Assembly: GCA_029721515.1 (NCBI GenBank)
Contig: CM056565.1
Coordinates: forward strand, 7,752,742-7,816,741
From: Synanceia verrucosa
Lineage: Eukaryota > Chordata > Actinopteri > Perciformes > Synanceiidae
Direction of reading: 5' to 3'
Length of the DNA: 64,000 nt
This document shows, in pieces, positions 48,671-61,200 of the stretch (the first letter of the stretch is position 1; every line of letters starts with the position of its first letter). A program made the translations under genes and the position numbers. Under the pieces are notes generated by a model. The model was not told the origin of the DNA, ran no database searches, and was given only the letters and a program-made list of their open reading frames with translations.

Positions 48671-49220
48671 ATTCCTCTTATCGTGATGGAAAAGATACGA
48701 ACAAGATGGAATAAAAGACGTCACACCGACTTCTTGGCGAAACATGAACTGCGAGATTTCCCTGTCGCGGCGCGTCTCGCGGTTGAGAGGTAGACATGTA
48801 TCCACCGCCTCGGTGTGTCTGAGCTAGCTACGATGAGCCACAGCTACCTCATCCACACACTGAGCAGGAGCTGGGGCTAGCAGCAGGAGGCAGCTGTGGT
48901 CCACACGAACGTTACCCGCTGCCGCTGGTGGTGGTGGTAGTGGTGGTGGGTAGCAGTGGCGGAGCTCCCTCTTCTGTCTGTTTGCTAGCTAACCTGAACA
49001 TCAGCATCACATGAAAAGAACAGTCATGCTGGCTACAAGCTGGTACTCATATCAAGCACAGACAGTGGTTTAGCATGTGTTAGCAACAGTGCAGACACCG
49101 GATAGGTTGCTAGCTTAGCCAGCTACCAAGCCAACCTCGCTGAACTGACCATGGTGTTTTTTTTACCCCGAGTTTAGCCTCTCAGGCGGAGCACAAATCA
49201 CAGGAGCACGGACCAGCTTT
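48671..49220 (-). promoter_or_regulatory. 5' UTR and CpG-rich promoter region of tmem164
   Basis: CpG-rich stretches (CCTGTCGCGGCGCGTCTCGC at about 48,763, GAACGTTACCCGCTGCCGCT at about 48,907) surround the first coding exon. A (GGT)n-like tract sits at about 48,925-48,950. No TATA box. The transcription start is not resolved. An in-frame upstream ATG at 48745 lies in the leader. Confidence 0.5.
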
Positions 49221-49895
49221 CCTGTTTGCTGATTGGCAACGAAAATTATCCGAAGGTATAAAGCTTTGCAACACACTTTGTAACACATTAAATTGAAAAA
49301 AATCAATATAAATATTAATGTTAGTTAACTGAAATGACTAAGTTACTGAACACTGTTGAATTCAATTAAATCTACTGTAGTCTAATTACAAATCACTGTA
49401 AATTAATTACAGTAGCGAAAGTCACAGCTGGTGTTTGCTTTACTTTTATTGTATGTTAAAATGAACCCTTGTGATGGTCGACTTTTTTAAACTTAACGGT
49501 GCTGCCCTAACCTCGTTCACCGTGCCTGTCAAGCATATCTGAGGGACTACAGATCCTTTCAACACGGACACCCAGCACACGTGATGCTTGAGATGGTGCG
49601 TTCAGGAACAATCCAGGAACTTCCCACATTACTGTTGCATCTGTGACATGAAATGTCAGGCTGCCCTAAACCTCCGTTGTTCACCGGCACAAAGGCTCCT
49701 CAGCCAACTGAGAGTGCCTTTAATTTAATTACACACTGGGTGTCAAAACAAACTGTAAAAAATTAGTTTCTTAATGAGTTTCTGTCTCCACAGTTTCCAT
49801 GCCATGCATAAAAAGAGTGTCACATGAGGTTCCTGGGACCTATCCTCAGCAAGAGGAGCCCTGCTGAATGACTTCCATCCTGTATTCATAAACTG
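49221..49895. other. Intergenic sequence, nothing recognised
   Basis: A+T-rich spacer upstream of tmem164 without a recognisable gene on either strand. Confidence 0.5.
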
Positions 49896-49919
49896 TGTGT
49901 GAGCCAGTTGACATTCATT

Positions 49920-50400
49920 TCAGAGCAATATCTGACACTACACAGTAAGACACAATTAAACGTTCATTCATATCCACACAGGACGCACAATGTGCAGTGA
50001 CAGTAAGTAGGCTTTACTGTAGTAAATACAATCAAATAAACAAGAAATATGTTCATATCTGAGAGTGACAGTGAGTTCTACTATTCCCTTCCAACCAGGA
50101 CCTCTGTTAATCAAAGCTTCAAGGATTCATGAAGTTCAGTCTTTGATATTATCATAATAAATTCTTATTTCTTTTTGAAAGGCTCTCCATGTGGTATGAA
50201 TATGAAGTAGGTATCTAAATTACAGAGTGATATGGGTCTCACCACCTCTGACTGGTTTATTAGTTTATTTGTCTAATGACAGGACTGATGTGACATTTTC
50301 TGCGCACATTTATTCTCCCATGAGCAGCATTTTACCAATTTGTTGTAATGGCAAATGTTAAATGGAAAAGTGATGGATTATATGTGTTATCTTGATGTTG
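49920..50400 (+). repeat. Diverged direct duplication, copy 1
   Basis: It shares an ordered set of blocks with about 51,970-52,400: AGAGCAAT, CACACAGGAC, GACAGTAA, GGACCTCTGTTA-TCAAA, GATGAAGTTCA/CATGAAGTTCA with CTTTGATA, AGGTA-CTAAATTACA and ACTGATGTGACATTT. Spacing is broadly kept. No open frame is shared, so this is noncoding duplication or two copies of an unnamed repeat. Confidence 0.6.
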
Positions 50401-50831
50401 CTATGATAAGTGTGAAATACTGTACTTCTAAACACATGAACTAAACTATCACATCTATACTCATAATAGGGACAACATAATCAAAGGCCACAGTAATATG
50501 AAGGTTGTAAGTTTTGGATTATGATGGGAACTAAATATTTCCTTTGAAACCGCTTCATTAATGAACAGCAAAGTCTGATTAAAATTACAAAATCCTTTCT
50601 TGCCAATATGAAAGCCCAGAGAGAACTAATTTGTAAGCCCGTTTCCTCTTCGCCCATTTGGCATTGTCTTTCCATCGTAGCAGGGGGTAGTGACGTACTC
50701 TCTCTGCACTAATTGGTTGAGAAAAAGCTTTGGGATGCATCTAATGTCTCCCACAGTGCTTGGTTTGGTTGGCTGATGCTCATTTTTTTTTTTTAAATAA
50801 CCACACACTGACATAATTTCATTAGTGTAAG

Positions 50832-50851
50832 AGTGTGTGTGTGTGTGTGTC
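50832..50851 (+). repeat. (GT)n microsatellite
   Basis: About ten GT units next to a variable GAGTGTGTG start. Confidence 0.85.
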
Positions 50852-51969
50852 ACTCAGAGTGGAAGTAGCAGGGTCTGTTTGAAAGCATGTCCAGCAAATG
50901 ACTCTCTCTGTTGAAATGCTGTAATTGTGGCCAACACTGCTTTACTATTCACGGTAAGGGATTACGTGGCATTCTGGTTTGTTTGTACTAGCAGTTGAAA
51001 CTGTATAACTGTATGTATAATGAGTTCCTGGTCTTGAATATTATTGTATGAACAAGGAGAGTTTTATATCCATTGATTATACAACAATGGCATAATTTAC
51101 TCTTAAATGCACAAAGAGGACTCGCGAGGGGGAAAGCAGGTGAGTTAAATATGAATATAATAGCATTCATGAGCAGGAATGCAGTCATGAGACGATCCAG
51201 CATACAATCAGCTGTATTTCTCTGAGGGAAACAATCCCATTAGTCTATGACTAATTCCTGAAATATTTATTAACAAGGTCCATGTGACTCATATTGGTTT
51301 CTATTTAAGTCACAGATGGACACCATGTTAAAAATGGCCACTTCAATTGTATTTCTTAAGGCTCTTAGTTGTAGACTGCGATGCTAAGGCTGTGAAAAAT
51401 CAACAAAATTAACCTGGAAGACTCCAAGCAGGCCTCTATTCAGGAGCTAGAGGACCCACTGTCGCTCGATAAGGAAAACTGTCTCATCAGCAGACTCTTT
51501 CTCGTGACTTTCTGGCTAGAAAAATAACAAACCCTGTATCACTCCACTCTTAAGGGGTAATACACTATTTTCTCTCTGTCCCATAAGGGAATATACTGAT
51601 TCAGTTTAAACTCCAGTGGGGCTTATAAAGTCCAGGCCTGTGGAGAGGAGCAGAGAGGAGGCTAAAGGATCAGCTGGCTTTCCCAGCACTTGATCCAGAC
51701 GGATAAAGAGTAAGCGAGCTGGTCTCCTGGTTCTCCTGGAGATAAACTATCAGAGAAGGGTCAATTAGTCGTAAATTGAGGAGACTGAGAAAGAGCAGCT
51801 GAACTGGGCAGAAAAGCAGCAGCACAGATTCAGTTGCACAAGATATATTTCAAGCTACTTAAAGGCACGTTGTGTGTTTGCTCATATAAGTTAAAGACTG
51901 AGCAAGGGTCACAGCCTGTGTCCGTTCAGGCTCTAAGTGTCATGTATCCATATGGTTTATTATTATCTA

Positions 51970-52400
51970 TTTTAGAGCAATTTTTATCAACTGAAGAGCA
52001 CAATGAAACCCAAGCAACCACACAGGACACACACTGTACAGAGACAGTAAACTCTCCTATCATTCCAGTCGGCTTTATTAAACAAAACACACGTTCATTT
52101 CTTACTGTTAGAGTCACAGTAGTATATTCCACCTTTTCCTGGTCTAGATAGGACCTCTGTTAGTCAAATTGTTGATGATTGATGAAGTTCAAACTTTGAT
52201 AGCGACCTATAATTATTTTTAAGCTTATATGTGGTATAGGTGTGAATGGTAAGTAGCCTCATCAGGTAGCTAAATTACACAATAAAATGACTCAGTTTGA
52301 CTGTGACAAATACATTACTGATGTGACATTTCTCTTCACATTGCTTCCTGCATTAGCAGGAAATCTTTCCACTGTATTTTTTATTCTAAGACAAAACATA
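51970..52400 (+). repeat. Diverged direct duplication, copy 2
   Basis: Partner of the copy at about 49,920-50,400, same orientation and about 2 kb away. The best match is GGACCTCTGTTAGTCAAA, then GATGAAGTTCAAACTTTGATA against the equivalent bases near 50,100-50,145. Confidence 0.6.
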
Positions 52401-55120
52401 AAGTGATAACATACATAACCTACAGTGGACAAGGTTACAAACAGAGAGAGAAACCAAAAATATTTTCATTGTAGTAACCCTCTGCACTGCTTTCAGGCAA
52501 AAAATTATCCACTGAAACACATTTTCTGTATAAATCTGCTGTTCTAAATCTTTTTCTTTTAAAAAAGAAAATAACGGATAAATGGTGAAAATTATATATA
52601 ATCTTTTAGTTTTATTATTATCTATAATAAAGACAAATTGTCCTTGACAAAAGTGTTTTTTTGAGCTCAGAGAAAACATAAAAACGTTATGATTCCAAGG
52701 TGTTTTGACAAATAACTCGTGCACAAATGACAAGCCGAGTGTCGTTGCTACTCTTTGTTCATAATGTGGATTATGTCTGAAGCGAAAAACACACTGACAG
52801 AGATGCAGTCCTGTATCAGCGCTGTCTGCCTTTACTGTTCAGTTACACTGTGAGCTCATGCCTGTAAGAAACACCAAACAAACATCTTTAAGAGAGCAGT
52901 TTTCATTTTGAACTTGAATCATATTGAAATCCAGTTTTCAACCCCTTTATAAAAGGACAGGCCTTTTCTCAGTGTTAGTAGTGTCACCAGGGGGCGATGT
53001 TACCATTTTTCCTCCCTGTGTGGATTTCATCAATTTTCCCCTCATGAAAACGCACCACTAAATAGTAAATCTGAACCTTTTTAATTACAGACCTTATGGT
53101 TCTAGCTCTTTAGCTGTTTAACGTGCACTAACATTAGGAGCAGCAAGCAGCATTTTATTCTTACATATAATATCATTTTCACAAAAAGATTTAGAAGCCA
53201 AATCGACAGTGTGCAGCTGCTGGACCACATTTAAAACTCATATTATTATATATTAATCAGTGCTGGTCATTATAAGCTTGACACAAATGTTCATACTGAT
53301 TTAGTTTGTTTTGCAATTTGCATTATGCTTTTTATGGCTTTGATTGTTTTTTCTTTAAATCTGAGGTGTTAAGGTATATAGTTTTGCTAATTAAATATTG
53401 ATTCAATCATCTGTGGAAAGATTAGAACTACTACAGAATAAGCTAAAAGAGGTTCCGAGTAAAACAAACAAATAAATAAACAAGCAGTCAGATTTGCATT
53501 TATACTTGCAGCGTTCACATTTTACATACATTTAAATAACCAATTCCTAAGTGTGTAAGGATAACAATAAATACCAGACAACAGACTGACTCTATTTTGC
53601 AAACAGATGTGTTAAAAAAAGGCAGATGTGGACAGCTGGGCCTGGGGAGGTGGCGTCTAAATGGACAACAAATAAAGTATTTTGTGGGTCTAGAAGGTTT
53701 ATGTTTGTCTGAGTGGTGCGAAAATCGATGGGCTCCTGAGGGGGCGGCTGTGCTCTGATAGGCCCACTCCTCTCCTCACCGCAGAGCAGGAATCAGTCAA
53801 GGATATTAATCTAAACATCAGTCATGCATGGGGAACACCCCACGAGGAGAATAAGCCTGCTCATCCATGCACCTCCTGGGGGAGGTATGAGGAAGGGAGC
53901 TGAATGTGTAAGTATGTCAGGATATCATCTCAGGAGATGTGATGTGGGCTGACTTTAGCCACACAGACGGTAAAACCCAAAACCAAACAGGTTGGCACCA
54001 TCATGTGCATGGCTCACTGAATCACAACAAACACAGATCTGAGAACAGTCCTTGCCAACAATACATGTCTCCAGCACGGGAAAAAGCAGAGGGCTTATAT
54101 TTCTCTATATTTCTCTGAGTTAGATGTTAATGCAATTCATCTCAGTGCGATCCAATTCTCCAGCCGTCCCAATAAAACCACACAAGTAGCTGGAAATATT
54201 AACATTCAGGGCCAGTCCATTTTCTTATTAGCCACAATATGCTGTATTTCATTTTCTCTCATCTCCTCTTCAGCTCGCACTGTGTTATCTTCTCAAGGAC
54301 AAGTACAGATGTTGAGTTGCTCCTCCATGGGGGCCCCCGCTCACTGACTGCAGGACATGCAGGCTTTCCACTCCACAGCTAGTCTAATGTAGCATGACTG
54401 TCAACAGCTAGAGAAAAACGACATCGTAGTCAGTCTTGACTTGCTAATCAACAGCATAACCTCTGCTAAAAATCATTGACAATTAAACTCCTGGACATAC
54501 AGTCGAGCTTCCTCATTCAGCTACTGGATACTGATACTAAAACCAGAGTCAAATCACGTCTCGTACTCTTGTAATGACTGTCCTGTAATTCATAAATGTA
54601 GAACTAACATTTACAACAACAACAATGTGACACTCCACTGATCTCCATGTAATGGTTTGTCTTGTTCAAGCACTCATATCCAGTCTCCTCTTCACTGGAG
54701 CTAAATAAACTTTTGTCCATGTTAAAGCTCTCATTGGGTCATAACATATTTATTTCCAAGCCCCATTTGTTAGTTATTGTGAAGCCATGGGGTCTTTGCT
54801 TGTCCCAGCAGCAGAACTGGCAGATGAACAGCCTCGTCGTAACGTAACAAACCGGGTAGTCCGCTGCGGTCCGCTTGAGAAATCATTAAAGATTATGAGG
54901 CGTTCAAATTGCAAACTATCAAACACTCATTTGAGTGTCATTCTTTTTTTATGAAGATTATTTCTTGCAGTTTTCCCTTAAGCCTTGTGCAAAGTGAAAG
55001 GAGACACGGCGATGTGCTCAAAGTTCATCACTCCTTTAGGTCATCAGGACATCCCACGATCAGCTCCGAATATCAGCTGTCAGTTCTTGGTTAAATCCTT
55101 AAAACCCTCTAATGTTGGAT
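52401..55120. other. Intergenic sequence, no gene recognised
   Basis: No exon-like sequence could be supported. Contents are A+T-rich spacer with short low-complexity tracts. Confidence 0.5.
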
Positions 55121-55127
55121 CCATTAA

Positions 55128-55345
55128 AGGTGCAATCAGTAGATATTGAACCTTCAGTAGCTCTAGTGGCTGCTGTGAGAAACTACGTTAGCAAATGTGC
55201 AACCTCCACACAGTCAGTTTTTGTGTTTGATTTTAGCAACTTTTACAAACTTTAAGTTTAACAAATGAATCAAACTTGCAACTTGCACCTATTTACACAG
55301 TGTGCACCTCTACCTCCACTAGAGGGCACAGCACACTAATACTTC
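55128..55345. repeat. Probable dispersed fish repeat
   Basis: It starts TTAAAGGTGCAATCAGTAGA, and the right part holds CTCTACCTCCACTAGAGGGC, a CTAG-GGG motif often found in small fish repeats. Boundaries are approximate. Confidence 0.4.
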
Positions 55346-56133
55346 ATGCTGGTATCAAACAAGCCTACAAGGCTTTGATTTGATTGACTGGATTAATATG
55401 TTTTCATTTATTATTACATTTCTGTAGAAGGAAAGTACTTGAAAACATGCAATGAAGCATGATTTTCCACTGGTGTACAAACAAGCAACCTAATTAACAA
55501 CAAAGCCACAAAAAGCCTTTCCCGACAAACCCTTCAGGCAAAGTGTCTGCAGAGTTTCAGTACCTGAACTAATCGCTGAAAAGGAGCGTACACCTGGGGC
55601 CAGCGGTATCTTGTTCTGTGAAAACCACAGAGCTGAGGTTCAGTGAGCAAGGTGCCATCAAGGTAGAGAGGCCCCTGGAGGGGAAACAAATCAAAGTAAA
55701 CAAATGCTAAATAGTCTGGTTTTGCCTCAAACATTAGCTGGTATGTTGACACTTCCATGGAAAAAGATATAACAGTAAATGAATCTGTTAATACGGTATG
55801 TGCAAAGAACTTTACGCTGCATGTCAGCATTCACACACACATTCATACACTGATGGCAGAGGCTGTCATGCAAGGAGCCAGCCTGCCCATCAGGATCTAA
55901 TATAAATACTCATCACACATGATGATAAGGTGATAATAACTGTATTATTACTGTACTGTAGTTAGTATATTGATACATAGTGAGTCATTTTTTGTTGTAA
56001 GACTTAATTTCTGTATCGCTATATTTCTGCATCAAAGGTACAGTGTGTACAGTTTGGCTGCATCTAGTGGTGTGGTTGCAGATTGCAACCAACCCCAACC
56101 TTCCTGTCCAAGATTGCGGTAACGTACAATAGT

Positions 56134-56927
56134 ATGTGTCTGCAGACCCGGAGACCTGCACAGTCAGGACCCGCAGTTGTGGACCCGCATGTTCAGACCC
56201 CTTATAGTTTTTCGACAGGGCCACCGACCGGTTGAATGTAAAACAGCAAAATCCAAATAAAACACAAAGATCTAATTGTTTGTGAAGCTTGGAACACTTT
56301 AAAACTTTTTTAAAGCTTTTGGACTAAATACCCTACAATGAATATTGCACATTGCACTACCTCTTTGTATAGCCTGTTTTATTTGCTGTATATAATGTCT
56401 TTTCCTTTTTATCACATTGCTGCCTTATTTGTCTTTAAGTTGCTCTTTATTTATCTATTTTTTACACTTAATTGCACAGCATTCATTGCGGATAGCAAAG
56501 GAAGTATTTCACTGTACTGGGAAACATGTTTCCTTACTGTGCATATGATAATAAACACCTTGAATCTTGTAATGTTTTTAAATTTTCTATTGCCTGGGGT
56601 TATATTGACAAAACAACCTTAAATAGCCTGCAAGGATGAAATATATTTAAATGTTGCCCTGCGATGAGGTGGCCCTGCCTTCCGCCTTAAGACAGCTGGG
56701 ATAGGCTCCAGCCCCCCGCGACCCTATGAGGATAAGCGGTAGATAATGGATGGATGGATGGATATTTAAATGTTTTATTTCACACACTTGATCGCCATCC
56801 ATCTTCTGTATCCATATGCATTAGCTTACAAAATAGGTGGCACTGTAGCAAAAAACCAAGGGGTCTAAATGTGTGGGTCTACAACTGTGGGTCCTGACTC
56901 TGCAGGTCTCCGGGTCTGCAGACGCAT
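56134..56927. mobile_element. Nonautonomous DNA transposon with 92-bp inverted repeats
   Basis: The left arm 56134-56225 and right arm 56836-56927 are reverse complements, with about 15 mismatches in 92 positions and no gap. Both begin (5' outward) ATGYGTCTGCAGACCCGGAG. No transposase remains and no target duplication is evident. Inside are a retroelement-like 3' end (about 56,338-56,575, TTTCACTGTACTG, then GATAATAAACACCTTGAATC) and a truncated SINE. Confidence 0.7.
56643..56774 (+). mobile_element. 5'-truncated SINE with 13-bp target-site duplication
   Basis: Only the tail of the SINE family seen at 1.35 and 13.6 kb is present: AAGACAGCTGGGATAGGCTC, GACCCTATGAGGATAAGCGG and ATGGATGGATGG. 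It is bounded by ATATTTAAATGTT at 56643-56655 and 56762-56774. The head with the pol III boxes is missing, consistent with incomplete reverse transcription. Confidence 0.9.
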
Positions 56928-57115
56928 GCACCTCGTAACATAAGCTGCCGAGCGCAAAACCATGGTTATGCCGTTTGCCTGACTCAGAGGCCATCCATAC
57001 CATAATAACAACTCTTTAGGAGTGGCTGGTGGTACCATGGGTTTACACCCAGTGAGATTTTACTGTTTCAAAGAACTACGGCGGCTTTCAGGTAACACAA
57101 AAACATGAAAGGCTC

Positions 57116-58130
57116 TCTCTAGAACACACTACAATATGACACTATAATCACATTTTCCCCTGTGAGTAAGTAAAGTGTTATTTCACTTTAACTGAAAGAA
57201 TAATGTCAAGTCTGGTGCATTAAGTAAGGATCCATCCATAAGTAAGGATTCACCTGGATGCTTGAAGCTCAGCAGCAGGACGAAGAAAACTGTAGAAGAA
57301 ACATCTTGGCAAGGCAGAGCACTTGTTCACTTCATGGCCATAGTTGAAGATAATAATGTGGTTGTCAGACACATCATTGGGAGGAAATGTCAGGCCTTTA
57401 GGAGCTGAAAGACGGTGAAGATGATTGACTCATTAAATGCCAGTCCAGATCCCTGTGGTGTGTCTTAATCACACCTCCATTCAGTATATTTCTACAGTAT
57501 CTGAAAATTAGCTGACGACCTTGACACTTTCTAATTCGTGAAAAAAAAAACCTTTCACCTCACAGACAGATTAGCATTTTCATAAATGAGTCATGCTAAA
57601 AGCTTCCATTTTATATGTGTAATGTGTAGAAATGTTTGTTATAGTCAAAGATTTCTTTTTGTATATACTGTATTAACATTTTGTTAGTTGGCTTAGTTTG
57701 TATATATTTTAGATCAAAATTGAGTTACATGTTGATGAAAAGTTAGAAACTGTGAATGTATGTATTACCTTGATATAACTCTGGCTGTGTTTGAGGGTGT
57801 TTGGTGTAATGGTGAGCTCTTGAATGAGATGATGAGTCAAATTTAGATTTACTTTTATATGACTAGCAGTGGTAGTGGATGAATTAAGAGCCAAGATTAA
57901 GACATAATTAACTTTAATTAAAATAATGGGATTGAAAAGATTATTGTAACCGCAGTCATCTAAATTATTTTCCACTAAACAGAGTACAAAAGCATTTTGA
58001 AAAAATAAAGTGAAAATAATACAAGGTGTAAATAATAATAATGATTGCTGTTTTCCATTAGTCGTGGCTAACTGGGTATTTAAATTGTTAAATGAATTGA
58101 AGAGAGTCAACTTCATTAATCATGTACACA
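57116..58130. other. Intergenic sequence, no supported gene
   Basis: A splice-bounded open stretch on the minus strand at about 57,254-57,404 was examined and not accepted (see rejected items). The rest is A+T-rich. Confidence 0.4.
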
Positions 58131-58200
58131 CAGGTACATACATACAGTATGTACCTGGGAGCTTTACTGTGGTTTGTGGGCTGCCCACAGTAAAGCTCCC
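58131..58200. repeat. Two abutting perfect hairpins beside the satellite
   Basis: Hairpin 1 has arms CAGGTACATAC (58131-58141) and GTATGTACCTG (58147-58157), with a 5-base loop. Hairpin 2 has arms GGGAGCTTTACTGTGG (58157-58172) and CCACAGTAAAGCTCCC (58185-58200), with a 12-base loop. The arms are perfect and the two structures share one base. They lie about 90 bp before the first satellite unit. Confidence 0.9.
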
Positions 58201-58287
58201 TGGAGCAGTATATTTACATTATCGCTGCTAATGTAGTTAAAATAACCACAGTGAAAAAGACTGCTGTGGAGTAACCCTTCATGCTGG

Positions 58288-61200
58288 TTCAGACCAAAGA
58301 CTATATATTAATAGTTCAGACCATAGACTGTACATAAACTGTTTAGTTCAGACCATAGACTATATATTAATAGTTCAGACAATAGACTATATATGAGTAG
58401 GTTAGTTCAGACCATAGACTATATATTAATAGTTCAGACAATAGACTGTATATAAGTAGTTTAGTTCAGACCATAGACTATATATTAAAAGTTCAGACCA
58501 TAGACTATATATTAATAGTTCAGACCATAGACTGTACATAAACTGTTTAGTTCAGACCATAGACTATATATTAATAGTTCAGACAATAGACTATATATGA
58601 GTAGTTTAGTTCAGACCATAGACTATATATTAATAGTTCAGACAATAGACTATATATGAGTAGTTTAGTTCAGACCATAGACTATATATTAATAGTTCAG
58701 ACCATAGACTATATATGAGTAGTTTAGTTCAGACCATAGACTATATATTAATAGTTCAGACCATAGACTATACATGAGTAGTTTAGTTCAGACCACAGAC
58801 CATATATTAATAGTTCAGACCATAAACTGTTTAGTTCAGACCATAGACTATATATTAATAGTTCAGACCATAGACTATATATTAATAGTTCAGACCATAG
58901 ACTATATATGAGTAGTTTAGTTCAGACCATAGACTATATATTAATAGTTCAGACCATAGACTATATATTAATAGTTCAGACCATAGACTATATATGAGTA
59001 GTTTAGTTCAGACCACAGACTATATATTAATAGTTCAGACCATAAACTGTTTAGTTCAGACCATAGACTATATATTAATAGTTCAGACCATAGACTATAT
59101 ATTAATAGTTCAGACCATAAACTGTTTAGTTCAGACCATAGACTATATGTTAATAGTTCAGACCATAGACTATATATGAGTAGTTTAGTTCAGACCATAG
59201 ACTATATATTAATAGTTCAGACCATAGACTATACATGAGTAGTTTAGTTCAGACCACAGACCATATATTAATAGTTCAGACCATAGACTATATATGAGTA
59301 GTTTAGTTCAGACCATAGACTATATATTAATAGTTCAGACCATAGACTATATATGAGTAGTTTAGTTCAGACCATAGACTATATATTAATAGTTCAGACC
59401 ATAGACTATATATGAGTAGTTTAGTTCAGACCATAGACTATATATTAATAGTTCAGACCATAGACTATATATGAGTAGTTTAGTTCAGACCATAGACTAT
59501 ATATTAATAGTTCAGACCATAGACTATATATGAGTAGTTTAGTTCAGACCATAGACTATATATTAATAGTTCAGACCATAGACTATATATGAGTAGTTTA
59601 GTTCAGACCACAGACTATATATTAATAGTTCAGACCATAAACTGTTTAGTTCAGACCATAGACTATATATTAATAGTTCAGACCATAGACTATATATTAA
59701 TAGTTCAGACCATAGACTATATATGAGTAGTTTAGTTCAGACCATAGACTATATATTAATAGTTCAGACCATAGACTATATATTAATAGTTCAGACCATA
59801 GACTATATATGAGTAGTTTAGTTCAGACCACAGACTATATATTAATAGTTCAGACCATAAACTGTTTAGTTCAGACCATAGACTATATATTAATAGTTCA
59901 GACCATAGACTATATATTAATAGTTCAGACCATAAACTGTTTAGTTCAGACCATAGACTATATATTAATAGTTCAGACCATAGACTATATATTAATAGTT
60001 CAGACCATAAACTGTTTAGTTCAGACCATAGACTATATATTAATAGTTCAGACCATAGACTATATATGAGTAGTTTAGTTCAGACCACAGACTATATATT
60101 AATAGTTCAGACCATAAACTGTTTAGTTCAGACCATAGACTATATATTAATAGTTCAGACCACAGACTATATATTAATAGTTCAGACCATAGACTATATA
60201 TGAATAGTTTAGTTCAGACCACAGACTATATATTAATAGTTCAGACCATAGACTATATATGAGTAGTTTAGTTCAGACCATAGACCATATATTAATAGTT
60301 CAGACCATAAACTGTTTGGTTCAGACCATAGACTATATATTAATAGTTCAGACCATAGACTATATATTAATAGTTCAGACCATAGACTATATATGAGTAG
60401 TTTAGTTCAGACCATAGACTATATATTAATAGTTCAGACCATAGACTATATATTAATAGTTCAGACCATAGACTATATATGAGTAGTTTAGTTCAGACCA
60501 CAGACTATATATTAATAGTTCAGACCATAAACTGTTTAGTTCAGACCATAGACTATATATTAATAGTTCAGACCATAGACTATATATTAATAGTTCAGAC
60601 CATAAACTGTTTAGTTCAGACCATAGACTATATGTTAATAGTTCAGACCATAGACTATATATGAGTAGTTTAGTTCAGACCATAGACTATATATTAATAG
60701 TTCAGACCATAAACTGTTTAGTTCAGACCATAGACTATATATTAATAGTTCAGACCATAGACTATATATGAGTAGTTTAGTTCAGACCATAGACTATATA
60801 TTAATAGTTCAGACCATAGACTATATATGAGTAGTTTAGTTCAGACCATAGACTATATATTAATAGTTCAGACCATAGACTATATATTAATAGTTCAGAC
60901 CATAGACTATATATGAGTAGTTTAGTTCAGACCATAGACTATATATTAATAGTTCAGACCATAGACTATATATGAGTAGTTTAGTTCAGACCATAGACTA
61001 TATATTAATAGTTCAGACCATAAACTGTTTAGTTCAGACCATAGACTATATATTAATAGTTCAGACCATAGACTATATATTAATAGTTCAGACCATAGAC
61101 TATATATGAGTAGTTTAGTTCAGACCATAGACTATATATTAATAGTTCAGACCATAGACTATATATTAATAGTTCAGACCATAGACTATATATGAGTAGT

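Larger units (their letters stand above)
56035..57115. repeat. Dispersed fish repeat split by a DNA transposon
   Basis: The left part (about 56,035-56,118) reads AAGGTACAGTGTGTACAGTT, then GCATCTAGTGGTG and TTGCAGATTGCAACCAA. The right part (about 57,070-57,115) reads GAACTACGGCGGCTTTCAGG then ACATGAAAGGCTCTCTCTAG. Together they form the usual order of one abundant teleost repeat. The roughly 950 bp between them are foreign. Confidence 0.55.

Noticed and set aside
48164..48793. Plus-strand 209-codon open frame
   Set aside because: It is the antisense shadow of tmem164 coding exon 1, whose minus-strand frame has clear family similarity and proper splice junctions.
48671..48805. tmem164 start at 48805
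   Set aside because: That codon is GTG on the minus strand; 48670 matches the human start, and 48745 is the only upstream in-frame ATG worth testing.
55561..55677. Minus-strand exon-like segment beginning GPLYLDGTLLTEP
   Set aside because: It has a pyrimidine-rich acceptor and a GT donor, but no recognised similarity and no in-phase partner exon on either side.
57254..57404. Minus-strand stretch bounded by TTTCAG and CAG-GTGAAT with one open frame of about 50 codons
   Set aside because: The protein resembles no family I know. Its 3' phase does not fit the only other exon-like candidate nearby (55,561-55,677): joining them forces a stop. The plus strand of the same stretch is also open, so an open frame of this size is weak evidence.
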